Source of the DNA: Betaproteobacteria bacterium | GTDB lineage: Bacteria > Pseudomonadota > Gammaproteobacteria > Burkholderiales > Rhodocyclaceae | Assembly: GCA_009779355.1 (NCBI GenBank) | Contig: WREK01000001.1 | Coordinates: 72,654 to 130,616, forward strand | DNA length: 57,963 nucleotides | Reading direction: 5' to 3' | Part shown: positions 8,560 to 16,549 of the stretch, one piece after another | Numbering within the stretch: the stretch's first letter is position 1 | Layout of the letters: the number at the start of each line of letters is the position of its first letter | Position numbers and translations under genes: made by a program | Notes under the pieces: generated by a model | What the model saw: only the letters and a program-made list of their open reading frames with translations | Databases searched by the model: none | What the model was told of the DNA's origin: nothing

Positions 8560-10854
8560 ATGCAAAGCTACACCGAAATCCAAGAAACCGAAACAATCAA
8601 GAACTCATTAGCCTTGTTGCTGAACAACGACAAGACCGCACTATCCTGCTCATCTGGCACAGCTTTTCCGACGAAGGATTTACAGGTTGGAATGCTGTGT
8701 TTCCGCACCGACCAAGACAAAATCTATGCCCTGAAGGACATGACCCCGACATGGGTGGTTGTCTATGACGTGGCGAACCCCGGCGCCATCAGCGCGACGC
8801 TGACCGACGCGGCAGAATCGGCCAACTTGCCAATCACCACGGCTTCCACGCTGGTTGCACTGACGCAGGCGCTCAGGAACAACGTCAAGTATTTGATGAA
8901 CCGGCTGGACTGGCGCACCGCAGCGCACACGATCTACGTGCGCACAGATGGCAACGACACCAATACCGGCACGGCCAATACGGCAGCGGGCGCCGTAAAG
9001 AGTTGGACGGGCGTTTTTGATGCCCTACGCAAAATCAATATACGCAACAACAGCGTAACGGTAGCGTTCCAGGAAGGCACTTGGCCTGGGGTAACGTTAT
9101 CTGGCGATCAGTTTTCTGGAGCCGGGAGTAAGCGCCTTTACGTTTCCGGTATAAATGGGGCAACTTTTTTTTCCAGTGACATTACTTTCTCTGGCGGGAT
9201 ATGGGCGAGATTTACGAACATCACATTCCAGGCGAAAACGGTAGTGTGGGAAGGTGCGTTTGGGTCGTTAACGGACTGCACGTTTTCCGGTAGCCTGGAG
9301 ATTGAAAAAGGCAGCGCTTGCATCCTTGCAAAACCGATATTTAAAGGTGCCGCAACAGTGGCACACGCTGCGCGTGTGCAGTATGGCGGAATGCTCAGGG
9401 TTGGCACGAGCGTAACCTTCGATGGGGCATTCACGAGCGGTCTTGAAGTTGCGGCGGGTGGTCAGATAAGCACTGCTTATACAAATAATATCCCCATTAC
9501 TTTTGTGGATGGAACAACATTTGCTACGTCATTTCTCCGGGTTGGCCTGCACGGTAGCGGCGCGATAGATATCAAAGGCATACCAGTTTTTACCGGAACC
9601 TTTGTGGGGAAGCGATACGATATTCAATCCGGCGGCCAAATTATTGGCATCACCAAGGCCGAACTCGACAAATTTCCCGGAAGCGCCGTTGGCACCATCG
9701 GCGGCAGCGGCGTGATGTCTCAGGCTGTCATCGCACCATCCACGACCGCCAACCGTATCTTGCGCACCGGCACCGCAAGTTCTGCGCCTACCTGGAGCCA
9801 AGTCGCGCTGCCGACGGACGTGACAGGCGTGCTGCCAGTAGCTAATGGCGGCACTGGCGCCAACACGGCGGCGGCGGCACTGGCGGCATTGGGCGCTATG
9901 CCCGCCAATCACATTGATATACCAAATGCAGCCGATCTTGATACCTACATGACCGCAGGATTCTACGGACAACCACTGAACGCGCGGGCAGCAAGCGGGC
10001 AAAACTATCCGGTTGCTATCGCTGGTGCGTTGTTTGTCGAGACGGCTGGTGTCACCCCAAACGAAGTCATGCAGACTTACACCAGATACGATACTGGCGA
10101 ATCCTGGAGAAGAACGTATTACTACTTGCGCGAACCAAAATGGAACGCTTGGGTCAAGCTACCGACGACGGCAGATCTGAACACTAAGGCGCCGCTCAAC
10201 AGTCCGGCCCTGACCGGCACGCCAACCGCCCCGACTGCGGCAGCGGGAACAAATACGACGCAGATTGCGACGACGGCGTTTGTGACCGCCGCAGCAGGAT
10301 TGAACCGTGCTGTATTTACAGCCAGCGGAACATTTGTTGTTCCTGCGGGCGTTACTAGCGTTTGGGGATCTGGGTGTGCCGGTGGTGGTGGTGGTGGTGG
10401 TGGCGATAACATCAATGGTGGTGGCGGTGGTGGCGGCGGCGGTGGTGGTGGTGTTTTGTATAAGAAGTGCGCCGTAACACCAGGACAAAACATCTCCGTA
10501 ATTATTGGCGCTGGTGGCGCTGGCGGTAGTAATAAAGTCGCTGGTGGCGCTGGTGGCGCCACCAGCTTTGGCGCTTTGTTAACTTGCGCTGGTGGCGCTG
10601 GCGGTAAAGGCACCGCTGGAGCCGCTGGTGCCGCTGGTGGCGCTGGTGGCGCTGGTGGCTCCAACGGTTGTAATGGCGCCAGTAAGGAATATAGCGCCCT
10701 CGGCGGCAGCGGCGGTAGTAGTGTGTTTGGCAATGGTGGCAGCGGTAATTCTAACGGTAGCGGCTATGGTGGCGGTGGTGGTGGTAGTAATAGCGTCGGC
10801 GCCGTCAGTGTCGCTGGTAATGCCACAGGTGGCATTCTCATAATTGAATGGTAA
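8560..10854 (+). CDS. Tail fibre 2 with pectin-lyase-like middle and glycine-rich tip
   Basis: The 764-residue protein shares its first about 70 residues with the fibre at 6491, then diverges. The middle (about 120-380) reads like a right-handed beta-helix (FSGAGSKRLYVSGINGATFFSSDITFSGG, DIKGIPVFTGTFVG). A PVANGGTGANTAAAALAALGA motif follows, common before fibre tips, then a segment of the kind found in several fibres (YTRYDTGESWRRTYY). The last about 180 residues are glycine-rich (VFTASGTFVVPAGVTSVWGSGC, then Gly repeats) and end GILIIEW, like the first fibre. The virion may carry both fibres or assemble them as two parts of one fibre. Confidence 0.85.
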   Translation: MQSYTEIQETETIKNSLALLLNNDKTALSCSSGTAFPTKDLQVGMLCFRTDQDKIYALKDMTPTWVVVYDVANPGAISATLTDAAESANLPITTASTLVALTQALRNNVKYLMNRLDWRTAAHTIYVRTDGNDTNTGTANTAAGAVKSWTGVFDALRKINIRNNSVTVAFQEGTWPGVTLSGDQFSGAGSKRLYVSGINGATFFSSDITFSGGIWARFTNITFQAKTVVWEGAFGSLTDCTFSGSLEIEKGSACILAKPIFKGAATVAHAARVQYGGMLRVGTSVTFDGAFTSGLEVAAGGQISTAYTNNIPITFVDGTTFATSFLRVGLHGSGAIDIKGIPVFTGTFVGKRYDIQSGGQIIGITKAELDKFPGSAVGTIGGSGVMSQAVIAPSTTANRILRTGTASSAPTWSQVALPTDVTGVLPVANGGTGANTAAAALAALGAMPANHIDIPNAADLDTYMTAGFYGQPLNARAASGQNYPVAIAGALFVETAGVTPNEVMQTYTRYDTGESWRRTYYYLREPKWNAWVKLPTTADLNTKAPLNSPALTGTPTAPTAAAGTNTTQIATTAFVTAAAGLNRAVFTASGTFVVPAGVTSVWGSGCAGGGGGGGGDNINGGGGGGGGGGGGVLYKKCAVTPGQNISVIIGAGGAGGSNKVAGGAGGATSFGALLTCAGGAGGKGTAGAAGAAGGAGGAGGSNGCNGASKEYSALGGSGGSSVFGNGGSGNSNGSGYGGGGGGSNSVGAVSVAGNATGGILIIEW
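8604..8674 (+). repeat. 71-bp perfect direct repeat, copy 2
   Basis: Second copy of the repeat at 6535-6605, offset 2,069 bases. Recombination between the copies would delete fibre 1's tip and gene 8044 and create one hybrid fibre gene. Confidence 0.95.
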
Positions 10855-10862
10855 AACAAACG

Positions 10863-11222
10863 ATGAGTTCCTTCACCACGCCCGCCGACCTACGAATGCT
10901 CGACAGCTACCATTGGCGGTTACTCGCGCCATTTGAATATCATGTCGGTCGGTTTCCGAGCATCGTCGTGATTAGTGTCCCGGCTGGTTTTATTACCGAC
11001 CTCGCTACGATTCCCCGCGTCCTGTGGTCGATATTCCCACCGCACGGCAAATACGCCAAGGCTGCGATCATTCACGACTACCTTTACAATCACGCCATCA
11101 GAAACAAGCGGTGGGCAGATGATATTTTTCTTGAGGCGATGAGGGTTCTGAAAGTTCCGTGCTTTACCAGAACGCTGATGTATTGGGCTGTTCGGCTGTT
11201 TGGACGTGGTAATTACAGATAA
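10863..11222 (+). CDS. DUF1353 family phage protein
   Basis: A 119-residue protein with the DUF1353 signature VPAGFITDLATIPRVLWSIFPPHGKYAKAAIIHDYLY and a C-terminal RWADDIFLEAMRVLKVP. The conserved His-Asp in IHDYLY and Asp in TDLATIP look catalytic, but no activity is established for the family that I can cite. It commonly sits between tail fibre and lysis genes. An earlier in-frame ATG at 10848 overlaps the fibre stop; ATG 10863 is preferred because the family starts close to FTTPADLRML. Confidence 0.8.
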   Translation: MSSFTTPADLRMLDSYHWRLLAPFEYHVGRFPSIVVISVPAGFITDLATIPRVLWSIFPPHGKYAKAAIIHDYLYNHAIRNKRWADDIFLEAMRVLKVPCFTRTLMYWAVRLFGRGNYR

Positions 11223-11234
11223 AGCAATACCATT

Positions 11235-11262
11235 AAAATCTAGTAAGAATTTACTAGATTTT
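11235..11262 (+). promoter_or_regulatory. Dyad operator copy C before the lysis genes
   Basis: AAAATCTAGTAA at 11235-11246 is followed by GAAT and then its exact complement at 11251-11262, giving 12-bp perfect arms. The core TCTAGTAAGAATTTACTAGA (11239-11258) is the shared 20-bp element. A -10-like TAAAAT (11234-11239) overlaps its left edge; no convincing -35 is seen. The symmetrical AT-rich stem could also act weakly as a terminator. Confidence 0.7.
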
Positions 11263-11308
11263 CTGGCAAATCCAAATTAAAATCCAAACAAGCAATAACG
11301 ATGGACGC

Positions 11309-11662
11309 ATGATGCCCGAACGTAGTTTTCTGAACCAACTGGAATGGACGCACGTCTGGTTGGCCGCCATTACCGCTCTTTGGGGCGGTCTGGTTTCATA
11401 TTTCCGACGAATGCAGTCAGGAATGCCGCATTCGATGAAGTCCATCCTGATGCACATGAGCATGTCTGGATTTGCCGGTCTGTTGTGTTGGCTTGGCTGT
11501 GTGCATTTCGACGTTCCGGCCCCTTTGACGGCGATCTGCACAGGTTTGGCTGGTCACATGGGCGCCGAATTCATCAAGATTGTCGAGGACAGGTTTGAGG
11601 CGAGGCTGCGCAATGGCATGAGTCGCAACGCCTGCAACACTTGTGAGACGGAAAGCAAATGA
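11309..11662 (+). CDS. Holin
   Basis: A 117-residue membrane protein just before the endolysin. Hydrophobic segments lie at about residues 15-33 (VWLAAITALWGGLVSYF), 48-66 (MHMSMSGFAGLLCWLGCV) and 70-85, with a charged C-terminal tail (KIVEDRFEARLRN), the layout of class I/LydA-type holins. It would form the inner-membrane lesion that sets lysis time. A second ATG follows directly at 11312; tandem starts are common in holins, where the longer form can act as antiholin, but this is only inference. It overlaps the endolysin start by 4 bases. Confidence 0.8.
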   Translation: MMPERSFLNQLEWTHVWLAAITALWGGLVSYFRRMQSGMPHSMKSILMHMSMSGFAGLLCWLGCVHFDVPAPLTAICTGLAGHMGAEFIKIVEDRFEARLRNGMSRNACNTCETESK

Positions 11663-12081
11663 TCAACAGCCGCGACCTCAAGGAACTTCACCCGCATGTT
11701 AGATCGCTCGCCGAGCGCTTCATTGCCAAGTGCGCCGACGAAGGCGTTAGCATCATCGTCACCAGCACCTACCGGGACATGGAATCGCAGGCGGCGCTGT
11801 ATGCGCAGGGCCGCAGTAATCCGGGGCTGATTGTGACCAACGCGAAAGCTGGACAGTCGTTTCACAATTACCGGCTGGCTTTCGACTTCTGCCCAATCAT
11901 CAACGGCAAAGCGCAATGGAGCGACACGGCGCTTTTTATCCGCTGCGGCGAGATTGCGGAGTCGGTTGGTCTGGAGTGGGCAGGGCGCTGGAAGAGTTTC
12001 AAGGAGCTTGCGCACTGTCAGGCCACCGACGGGCTGACGCTGGCGCAGCTTCAAGCTGGCAAAACCCCGGTGTTCGCCTGA
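11659..12081 (+). CDS. Endolysin, M15-family L-alanyl-D-glutamate peptidase
   Basis: This 140-residue enzyme belongs to the VanY/M15C peptidases such as the T5 endolysin and cleaves the peptide stem of peptidoglycan. Zinc ligands can be placed at His69 and Asp76 (SFHNYRLAFDF) and His119 (LAHC), with the substrate-site motif STYR at 36-39. There is no signal peptide, so export depends on the holin. The start codon ATGA overlaps the holin stop, and Rz follows without a gap, forming a tight lysis cassette. Confidence 0.9.
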   Translation: MINSRDLKELHPHVRSLAERFIAKCADEGVSIIVTSTYRDMESQAALYAQGRSNPGLIVTNAKAGQSFHNYRLAFDFCPIINGKAQWSDTALFIRCGEIAESVGLEWAGRWKSFKELAHCQATDGLTLAQLQAGKTPVFA

Positions 12082-12627
12082 ATGTTTGGTATCGACAGTA
12101 TCAAGAACCTCGCCGTTGTCGCGGCTGCTGCTCTGGCGGTCGGCTTCACTGTCGGCTATGCAACCAAGGGCAAATTCGTTAAGGCGGATCAGCTTGAAAC
12201 CATCGTCGGCGCCCGCTCGGAAACCGCCGCCGATATTCGAGAAAGCCTGAAGGTGTCGGTCGCCACCGAGCAAGAGGTCACGAACTCAAATCAGCGAGTC
12301 ACGGACATTCGCAAGGCGGTCGCTGCCCGCGTCCAGCCGCAACCTCAACCACAGGAGATGCCCAATGAAGCTCAACTTCGTCTTGCCTGTCGTGATGACG
12401 GCATTGACATTGGCACTGTCCGGCTGCTCAACAGCGCCCGCAGTGGATTCCCTATTAGCCCCGCCAGCTTCGGCGATGGTGCGAGCGAAGCGCCTTCCGG
12501 CATTGGATTGCCCGAACTGCTCGACAACGACCTCGAAATCGTCCAGCTCTATCACGAACTCGCAATAAGGCATGACGCCCTCGTAGATTACGTCGAACAA
12601 CTCATCGAACGTCAGGCGGATCAATGA
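12082..12627 (+). CDS. i-spanin (Rz-like)
   Basis: The 181-residue product has one N-terminal membrane anchor (LAVVAAAALAVGFTVGYATKG, about residues 9-29), then a long charged helical part (30-90) and a Pro/Gln patch (QPQPQPQEMP), as in i-spanins that reach across the periplasm. Its identity is confirmed by the lipoprotein frame nested inside it. The C-terminal half (105-181), encoding beyond the Rz1 overlap, is longer than usual. Adjacent to the endolysin without spacing. Confidence 0.82.
   Translation: MFGIDSIKNLAVVAAAALAVGFTVGYATKGKFVKADQLETIVGARSETAADIRESLKVSVATEQEVTNSNQRVTDIRKAVAARVQPQPQPQEMPNEAQLRLACRDDGIDIGTVRLLNSARSGFPISPASFGDGASEAPSGIGLPELLDNDLEIVQLYHELAIRHDALVDYVEQLIERQADQ
12365..12568 (+). 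CDS. o-spanin (Rz1-like lipoprotein), nested in Rz
   Basis: A 67-residue reading frame lies wholly inside the i-spanin gene in the +1 frame. It starts with a signal peptide (MKLNFVLPVVMTALTLALSGC) whose lipobox LSGC predicts lipidation at Cys21. The mature peptide is short and starts STAPAVDSLLAPP. A ribosome-site-like CAGGAG lies at about 12352-12357 just before the ATG. Nested Rz1 genes are a known arrangement; the pair fuses inner and outer membrane at the end of lysis. Confidence 0.88.
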   Translation: MKLNFVLPVVMTALTLALSGCSTAPAVDSLLAPPASAMVRAKRLPALDCPNCSTTTSKSSSSITNSQ

Positions 12628-13958
12628 CTCTGGAAGCGGCGAAAGCTTTTGCGGCGATTTACAACAACCTCAAAAAATACCCCACTGTGGCCGATGTCGC
12701 GCAAGCACTCGGCCATTGTTCCGACAGAAGCGTGCGTAAGCAGGCATCGGAGATCCGCCGCACGGGACAGGGCGACGAAGGTTGGCCGAAACTGGCGAAT
12801 CGTGCCCAATGGGTGCGCCCGGATGTGCCGGCGTCCGAGCATGAGGACAAGTTCAGGGATCTGACGGCGCAGGCGTGCATTGACGAATTGCTGCGCGTTC
12901 AGGCGCTCGATCCAGAAGTCGAACTGACCCGCAATGGCTTTCGCAACAACAGCGCTATCTCGGATGCGACCTGGAACCGTCACTTCGGCACCTTCACCGA
13001 ATTCAAGCGTCAGGCGGGGCTGAAGCTCTCGCGCAGCCAGCACGCGATGGAACGCGCCATTGCCAAACACGCGAGCGTCGACCACTACCGGCGCATCAAC
13101 ATCGAGCGCCAGGACTACGCTGACAAATACGAGCGGATCAATGACAACCGCTTTAAGACGATCCTGACCTGCTCGGATCTCCACGATATCGAAATCGACC
13201 CGTTCCTCCTGCGTGTGCTGCTCGACACGGCCAAGCGCGTGCAGCCCGACGTGATTGTTCTTGTTGGTGACATCTTCGATCTGCCAGAGTTTGGCAAGTA
13301 TGGCGTCGATCCCCGCGAGTGGGATGTGGTTGGCCGCATCCGCTTCGCTCACGAAAACATTTTGCGCCCGTTGCGAGAAGCTTGCCCGAACACACAGATT
13401 GACTTCATCGAAGGCAACCACGAAGCCCGTCTGCTGCGTCAGTTAGCCGACGCCACGCCGGCATTGCGGGCGGTGCTGTCCGACCTGCACGGCTTCACGG
13501 TTGGCAAGCTGCTCGGCCTGGATGAATTCCAGATCAACTACATCGCTAAGGCCGACCTCGCCGCCTGGACGAAGCGCGACTTTGACCGTGAGATCGGCAA
13601 CAACTACAAGGTCTATTTCGACAGCGTGATCTGCCACCACTTTCCGCACGCTCGCAACATGGGCCTGCCGGGCGTCAATGGTCACAACCACCAGCATCAG
13701 GCGTGGGGCATGTTCTCGCCGATCTACGGCCCTTACGAGTGGCATCAGATTGGCGCTGGTCACAGACGTTCGGCCTCCTACTGCGAGGGCGAGAAGTGGC
13801 ACAACGGCTTCTGTCTGGTGAATGTGGATACACAGACGCGCTCAACCAACTTCGATTACATCGCCGTGACTGATTTCGCTGTCGCTGGCGGTAAGTGGTA
13901 TCACCGCGAAGCCTCGGAATACGAAGCTTCTGTTCCAAAATCCCTACTCGCAGCATAG
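12624..13958 (+). CDS. Calcineurin-like metallophosphoesterase with N-terminal HTH
   Basis: A 444-residue phage protein. Residues 21-45 look like a helix-turn-helix (TVADVAQALGHCSDRSVRKQ). The catalytic part carries the metal-site motifs DLH (185-187), GDIFD (215-219), GNHE (264-267), an HHFPH block and GHNHQH, in the order of the calcineurin-like family. Possible substrates are nucleic-acid ends or nucleotides; the sequence does not decide. It overlaps the Rz stop by 4 bases and sits between the lysis genes and phoH, so it is likely transcribed late. Confidence 0.85.
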   Translation: MTLEAAKAFAAIYNNLKKYPTVADVAQALGHCSDRSVRKQASEIRRTGQGDEGWPKLANRAQWVRPDVPASEHEDKFRDLTAQACIDELLRVQALDPEVELTRNGFRNNSAISDATWNRHFGTFTEFKRQAGLKLSRSQHAMERAIAKHASVDHYRRINIERQDYADKYERINDNRFKTILTCSDLHDIEIDPFLLRVLLDTAKRVQPDVIVLVGDIFDLPEFGKYGVDPREWDVVGRIRFAHENILRPLREACPNTQIDFIEGNHEARLLRQLADATPALRAVLSDLHGFTVGKLLGLDEFQINYIAKADLAAWTKRDFDREIGNNYKVYFDSVICHHFPHARNMGLPGVNGHNHQHQAWGMFSPIYGPYEWHQIGAGHRRSASYCEGEKWHNGFCLVNVDTQTRSTNFDYIAVTDFAVAGGKWYHREASEYEASVPKSLLAA

Positions 13959-13970
13959 AAGCAAACCACG

Positions 13971-14741
13971 ATGACACGCAGCGCCGCTAAGAAGCCCTCC
14001 AGACGACAAACCCAAGCAGGAAAGGAGGCGCAAGACGAGCGGTTTGGCGCCTTTGAAACCCGTCAAACGGTTAAGCGCGACACCTCTCCAGTCGCCCCGC
14101 TCAATGAGTGCCAGAAGCGCTACATCAACGCCATGAAGAACTTCACGCTCACCTTTGCGACCGGCCCTGCTGGCACCGGCAAAACGTGGTTGTGCGCTGC
14201 TCTTGCTGCGCAAATGCTCGAAGCGGGCGAGATCGACAAGATCATCATCACCAGGCCGGCGGTCGAGGCGGGCGAATCCCTTGGTTTTCTACCGGGAGAG
14301 TTGGAAGAAAAATTCGATCCCTGGCTGCAACCCTTCCGCGATGTTCTGAACGAGCGGCTTGGCAAGTCCACGGTCGAGTTCCTTATTAAGCGCGGCATCG
14401 TCGAGGCGGCGCCACTGGCCTACATGCGCGGCAGGACGTTCAAGCGAGCGTTCGTCATCATGGATGAGGCGCAAAACACCACGCCGGTTCAGATGAAGAT
14501 GTTCCTGACGCGCATTGGCAATGATTGTCGCGTCGTCGTCAATGGCGACATGACACAGAAGGACGTGAAGGGAGAGAGTGGCTTGGAAGATGCGGTCGGT
14601 CGCCTGAGCTACATTCCGAGCGTCAAGCACATTCGCTTCGACCGTGCGGATGTGGTCAGAAGCGGCATCGTGCAGGAGATCGTCTCGGCTTACGATACGC
14701 CCAAGCCTGAATTTGCGACGTTCTTCTTTGATGGTCGTTAA
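13971..14741 (+). CDS. PhoH-like ATPase
   Basis: A 256-residue P-loop ATPase of the PhoH family, common in phages. Walker A is GPAGTGKT (residues 65-72), Walker B is FVIMDEAQN (about 161-169), and the family's TRPAVEAGESLGFLPGEL, RGRTF and GESGLEDA blocks are present. The basic N-terminus (1-20) is phage-specific. PhoH proteins are ATPases linked to RNA metabolism, but their phage role is unsettled. It lies 12 bases after the metallophosphoesterase, suggesting co-expression. Confidence 0.9.
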   Translation: MTRSAAKKPSRRQTQAGKEAQDERFGAFETRQTVKRDTSPVAPLNECQKRYINAMKNFTLTFATGPAGTGKTWLCAALAAQMLEAGEIDKIIITRPAVEAGESLGFLPGELEEKFDPWLQPFRDVLNERLGKSTVEFLIKRGIVEAAPLAYMRGRTFKRAFVIMDEAQNTTPVQMKMFLTRIGNDCRVVVNGDMTQKDVKGESGLEDAVGRLSYIPSVKHIRFDRADVVRSGIVQEIVSAYDTPKPEFATFFFDGR

Positions 14742-14756
14742 AGCACAAAATCGCCT

Positions 14757-14987
14757 TTACTGATTTCCGTATTTCTGCAAAAGCAATTCGCGCACCTCGT
14801 CCGCAATCGTAGTGCCGCGCAGCCCGCAGGCGGATTTTATCTTGCGGTGCAGGCCGTCTGGTATGTCGATGGTTAGGCGCTTCATCTTCTCGGGTTGGCC
14901 TGCGCTACGGCTTTCCACCCAGGTATCAGCGTCCGCAGCAGCAGGCTTGCTGGTCGGTTTGGCGCCAAAAGAAACCTTCTTGGTCAT
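14757..14987 (-). CDS. Ribbon-helix-helix partition partner of ParA
   Basis: A 76-residue basic protein with a flexible N-terminus (1-35) and a C-terminal ribbon-helix-helix: MKRLTIDIPDGLHRKIKSACGLRGTTIADEVRELLLQKYG. This is the architecture of ParG/omega-type centromere-binding proteins that work with small ParA ATPases. Its ATGA overlaps the parA stop, so the two are translated together. It probably binds the AT-rich region upstream of parA both as a centromere and for autorepression. Confidence 0.82.
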   Translation of the reverse strand: MTKKVSFGAKPTSKPAAADADTWVESRSAGQPEKMKRLTIDIPDGLHRKIKSACGLRGTTIADEVRELLLQKYGNQ

Positions 14988-15613
14988 GTAGCAAACTCCT
15001 TCAACTCGACGGCCACGGCTGCAATCTCTGCGGCCGCCGGGCCACTTTGGTCAATCTCATACACCGCAAGTCCCTGCGCGGCTGCCTCGGCGAACACGAC
15101 GCGCTGCGTGATGCCTGCCCGCAGAACGGGGACAGGGTAGGTCGCCAGAGCTTCGCCCACGTCGCGGCCAATCGCCGTTTTTGCGATTCTACGATTAATT
15201 ACGAATGCGGATTTGAGATTTTCTTTATATACGCTGGCCTCATCGAGCAGCTTGACGACTTCCTCGGCTGCCCAAACATCGTAGGGCGATGGTTGCACCG
15301 GGATCAGAACCACGTCGGCGGCCATGATCGCTGACCGAGCTAGGTCGGTAACGCGAGGTGGCCCGTCGATAATAACGTGATCGTAGCCGCTGCCAAGTTG
15401 AGCGATTTCCCGATGAATGGTTGGGCGTGGAAAGCCGACGACGGAAAACAGCGGTTCGCCCTGGCGCGCTGCCGCCCAATCAAGGGCGCTGCCTTGCGGA
15501 TCGGCATCAATCAGTAGCACGCGCTCTCCGGCACGCGCCAACTCTGCCGACAGATTCACAGCCAGCGTTGTCTTGCCAACGCCACCTTTCTGGTTCAGGA
15601 CTCCAACGATCAT
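14984..15613 (-). CDS. ParA-family partition ATPase
   Basis: A 209-residue Walker-type ATPase of the small ParA/ParF group. MIVGVLNQKGGVGKTTLAVN contains the deviant Walker A; LLIDADPQGSALDW and VIIDGPP follow. Start ATG 15613 is chosen because a clear ribosome site (GAGGAG) precedes it and the family begins here; an in-frame ATG ten codons upstream has none. It lacks the extra N-terminal HTH of P1-type ParA, consistent with regulation by the RHH partner. On a phage it points to maintenance as a low-copy plasmid. Confidence 0.9.
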   Translation of the reverse strand: MIVGVLNQKGGVGKTTLAVNLSAELARAGERVLLIDADPQGSALDWAAARQGEPLFSVVGFPRPTIHREIAQLGSGYDHVIIDGPPRVTDLARSAIMAADVVLIPVQPSPYDVWAAEEVVKLLDEASVYKENLKSAFVINRRIAKTAIGRDVGEALATYPVPVLRAGITQRVVFAEAAAQGLAVYEIDQSGPAAAEIAAVAVELKEFAT

Positions 15614-15768
15614 GACTTTGATCTCCTCTGCAATATCGTGCATGTAATTTTACGACGATACGCCCATACTGATAAACGTAATTACGATTTTGCGGCGAAT
15701 TGGGGTTCTCGGAGCCGCCAATGTCTTGGGGATGACTTGGGGATTTTGGGGCCGGTCGGTAGTATTTA
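15614..15768. promoter_or_regulatory. Upstream region of the par operon, possible centromere
   Basis: This gap between the divergent parA and the plus-strand early gene holds a small cluster of TACG-containing words, among them the palindrome CGTAATTACG at about 15678-15687 and TACGACGATACG at about 15652-15663. ParG/omega-type proteins bind short repeated words in such places. No long regular iteron array is visible, so the centromere role is a suggestion only. Confidence 0.35.
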
Positions 15769-15790
15769 TATAGTTAATACTTACTATAAT
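15769..15790 (+). promoter_or_regulatory. Dyad operator copy D with -10 box
   Basis: TATAGTTAATACTTACTATA (15769-15788) matches the shared element in both half-sites, and TATAAT (15785-15790) overlaps its right side. A -10 box here would start RNA at about 15797, two bases before the ATG of the next gene, which would then be nearly leaderless. An alternative promoter TTGGGG-17-TATAGT (15746-15774) covers the left side. Confidence 0.6.
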
Positions 15791-15798
15791 CTGTCTCA

Positions 15799-16545
15799 AT
15801 GCTTACTTACGAAACGACACGGATGACCCCAAGAGCAGTCTGGTTGGGGAACTTCTATGGAGGGAACCTCGGCTTCCTCAACTACGAAGTTCTCACCATA
15901 GGACACATACCGCACAAGGACTTGAAGTGCGAACCAGACCTGATGGCGAGCAAGTGGTTCGACTACCGCCGGCTCCACCCAATGCAGGCGACCTACTACT
16001 TCATCAAGTGCTACAATAACGCTTACCGCGAGTTCTACCGCAAGGCCGTTGACGCCGATAGAGCGCCGTTTGTTCGCGGCATAAAGGATCATGACTTCCT
16101 CACCGGGAAAGAAAAGCTGACCTTCTGGCGGCTGCGTCAGAACTGTGACCGTGTGGGCCTGCCCTATGACTTCTTCCTGCGCTTTGCGATGCACAGGCAC
16201 ATGCGGCTGATCGTCTGCGGCAAGAAGATTTATGCGCCCCGACCAGCCATGTTCGTCAAGAACGAGGACTTGTTCGCGGATGCCATGATTGCTTGGGAGG
16301 ACGCCCGCAAGGCAAGTTTGCGCGTTGCGACAGACCCCTATTATCAAGTGTCAAACTATACGGGAAGCGGGGATCAAGAGGCGCATGAAGCGTTTGTGAT
16401 TGAGCAGATCAAAGAACGTCCAATCAAGCACTATGCGCTGCACAGCGCCATGTATTTTTATGACGTTGTGCGGATCGAGGAGGCTCTGCGATGTTTCGAC
16501 GTGCGGGTTGTTGATAGTGCCATCAAGGAGGGTTCGTCTGCTTAA
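15799..16545 (+). CDS. Phage protein of unknown function
   Basis: A 248-residue soluble protein rich in aromatic and charged residues (WLGNFYGGNLGFLNYEVL, YYFIKCYNNAYREFYRKAV, DPYYQVSNYTGSGDQEAHEAFV). I do not recognise the family and see no catalytic motif, membrane segment or repeat. It is the first gene of the rightward early region, directly behind operator D and divergent from parA. The first ATG has no ribosome site; ATG 15823 is a possible alternative start. Confidence 0.7.
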   Translation: MLTYETTRMTPRAVWLGNFYGGNLGFLNYEVLTIGHIPHKDLKCEPDLMASKWFDYRRLHPMQATYYFIKCYNNAYREFYRKAVDADRAPFVRGIKDHDFLTGKEKLTFWRLRQNCDRVGLPYDFFLRFAMHRHMRLIVCGKKIYAPRPAMFVKNEDLFADAMIAWEDARKASLRVATDPYYQVSNYTGSGDQEAHEAFVIEQIKERPIKHYALHSAMYFYDVVRIEEALRCFDVRVVDSAIKEGSSA

Positions 16546-16549
16546 ATAA

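Noticed and set aside
11235..11262. Operator copy C as a plain terminator of the fibre unit
   Set aside because: The stem is AT-rich and matches the 20-bp element seen at five other starts; a regulatory site explains it better, although weak termination is possible.
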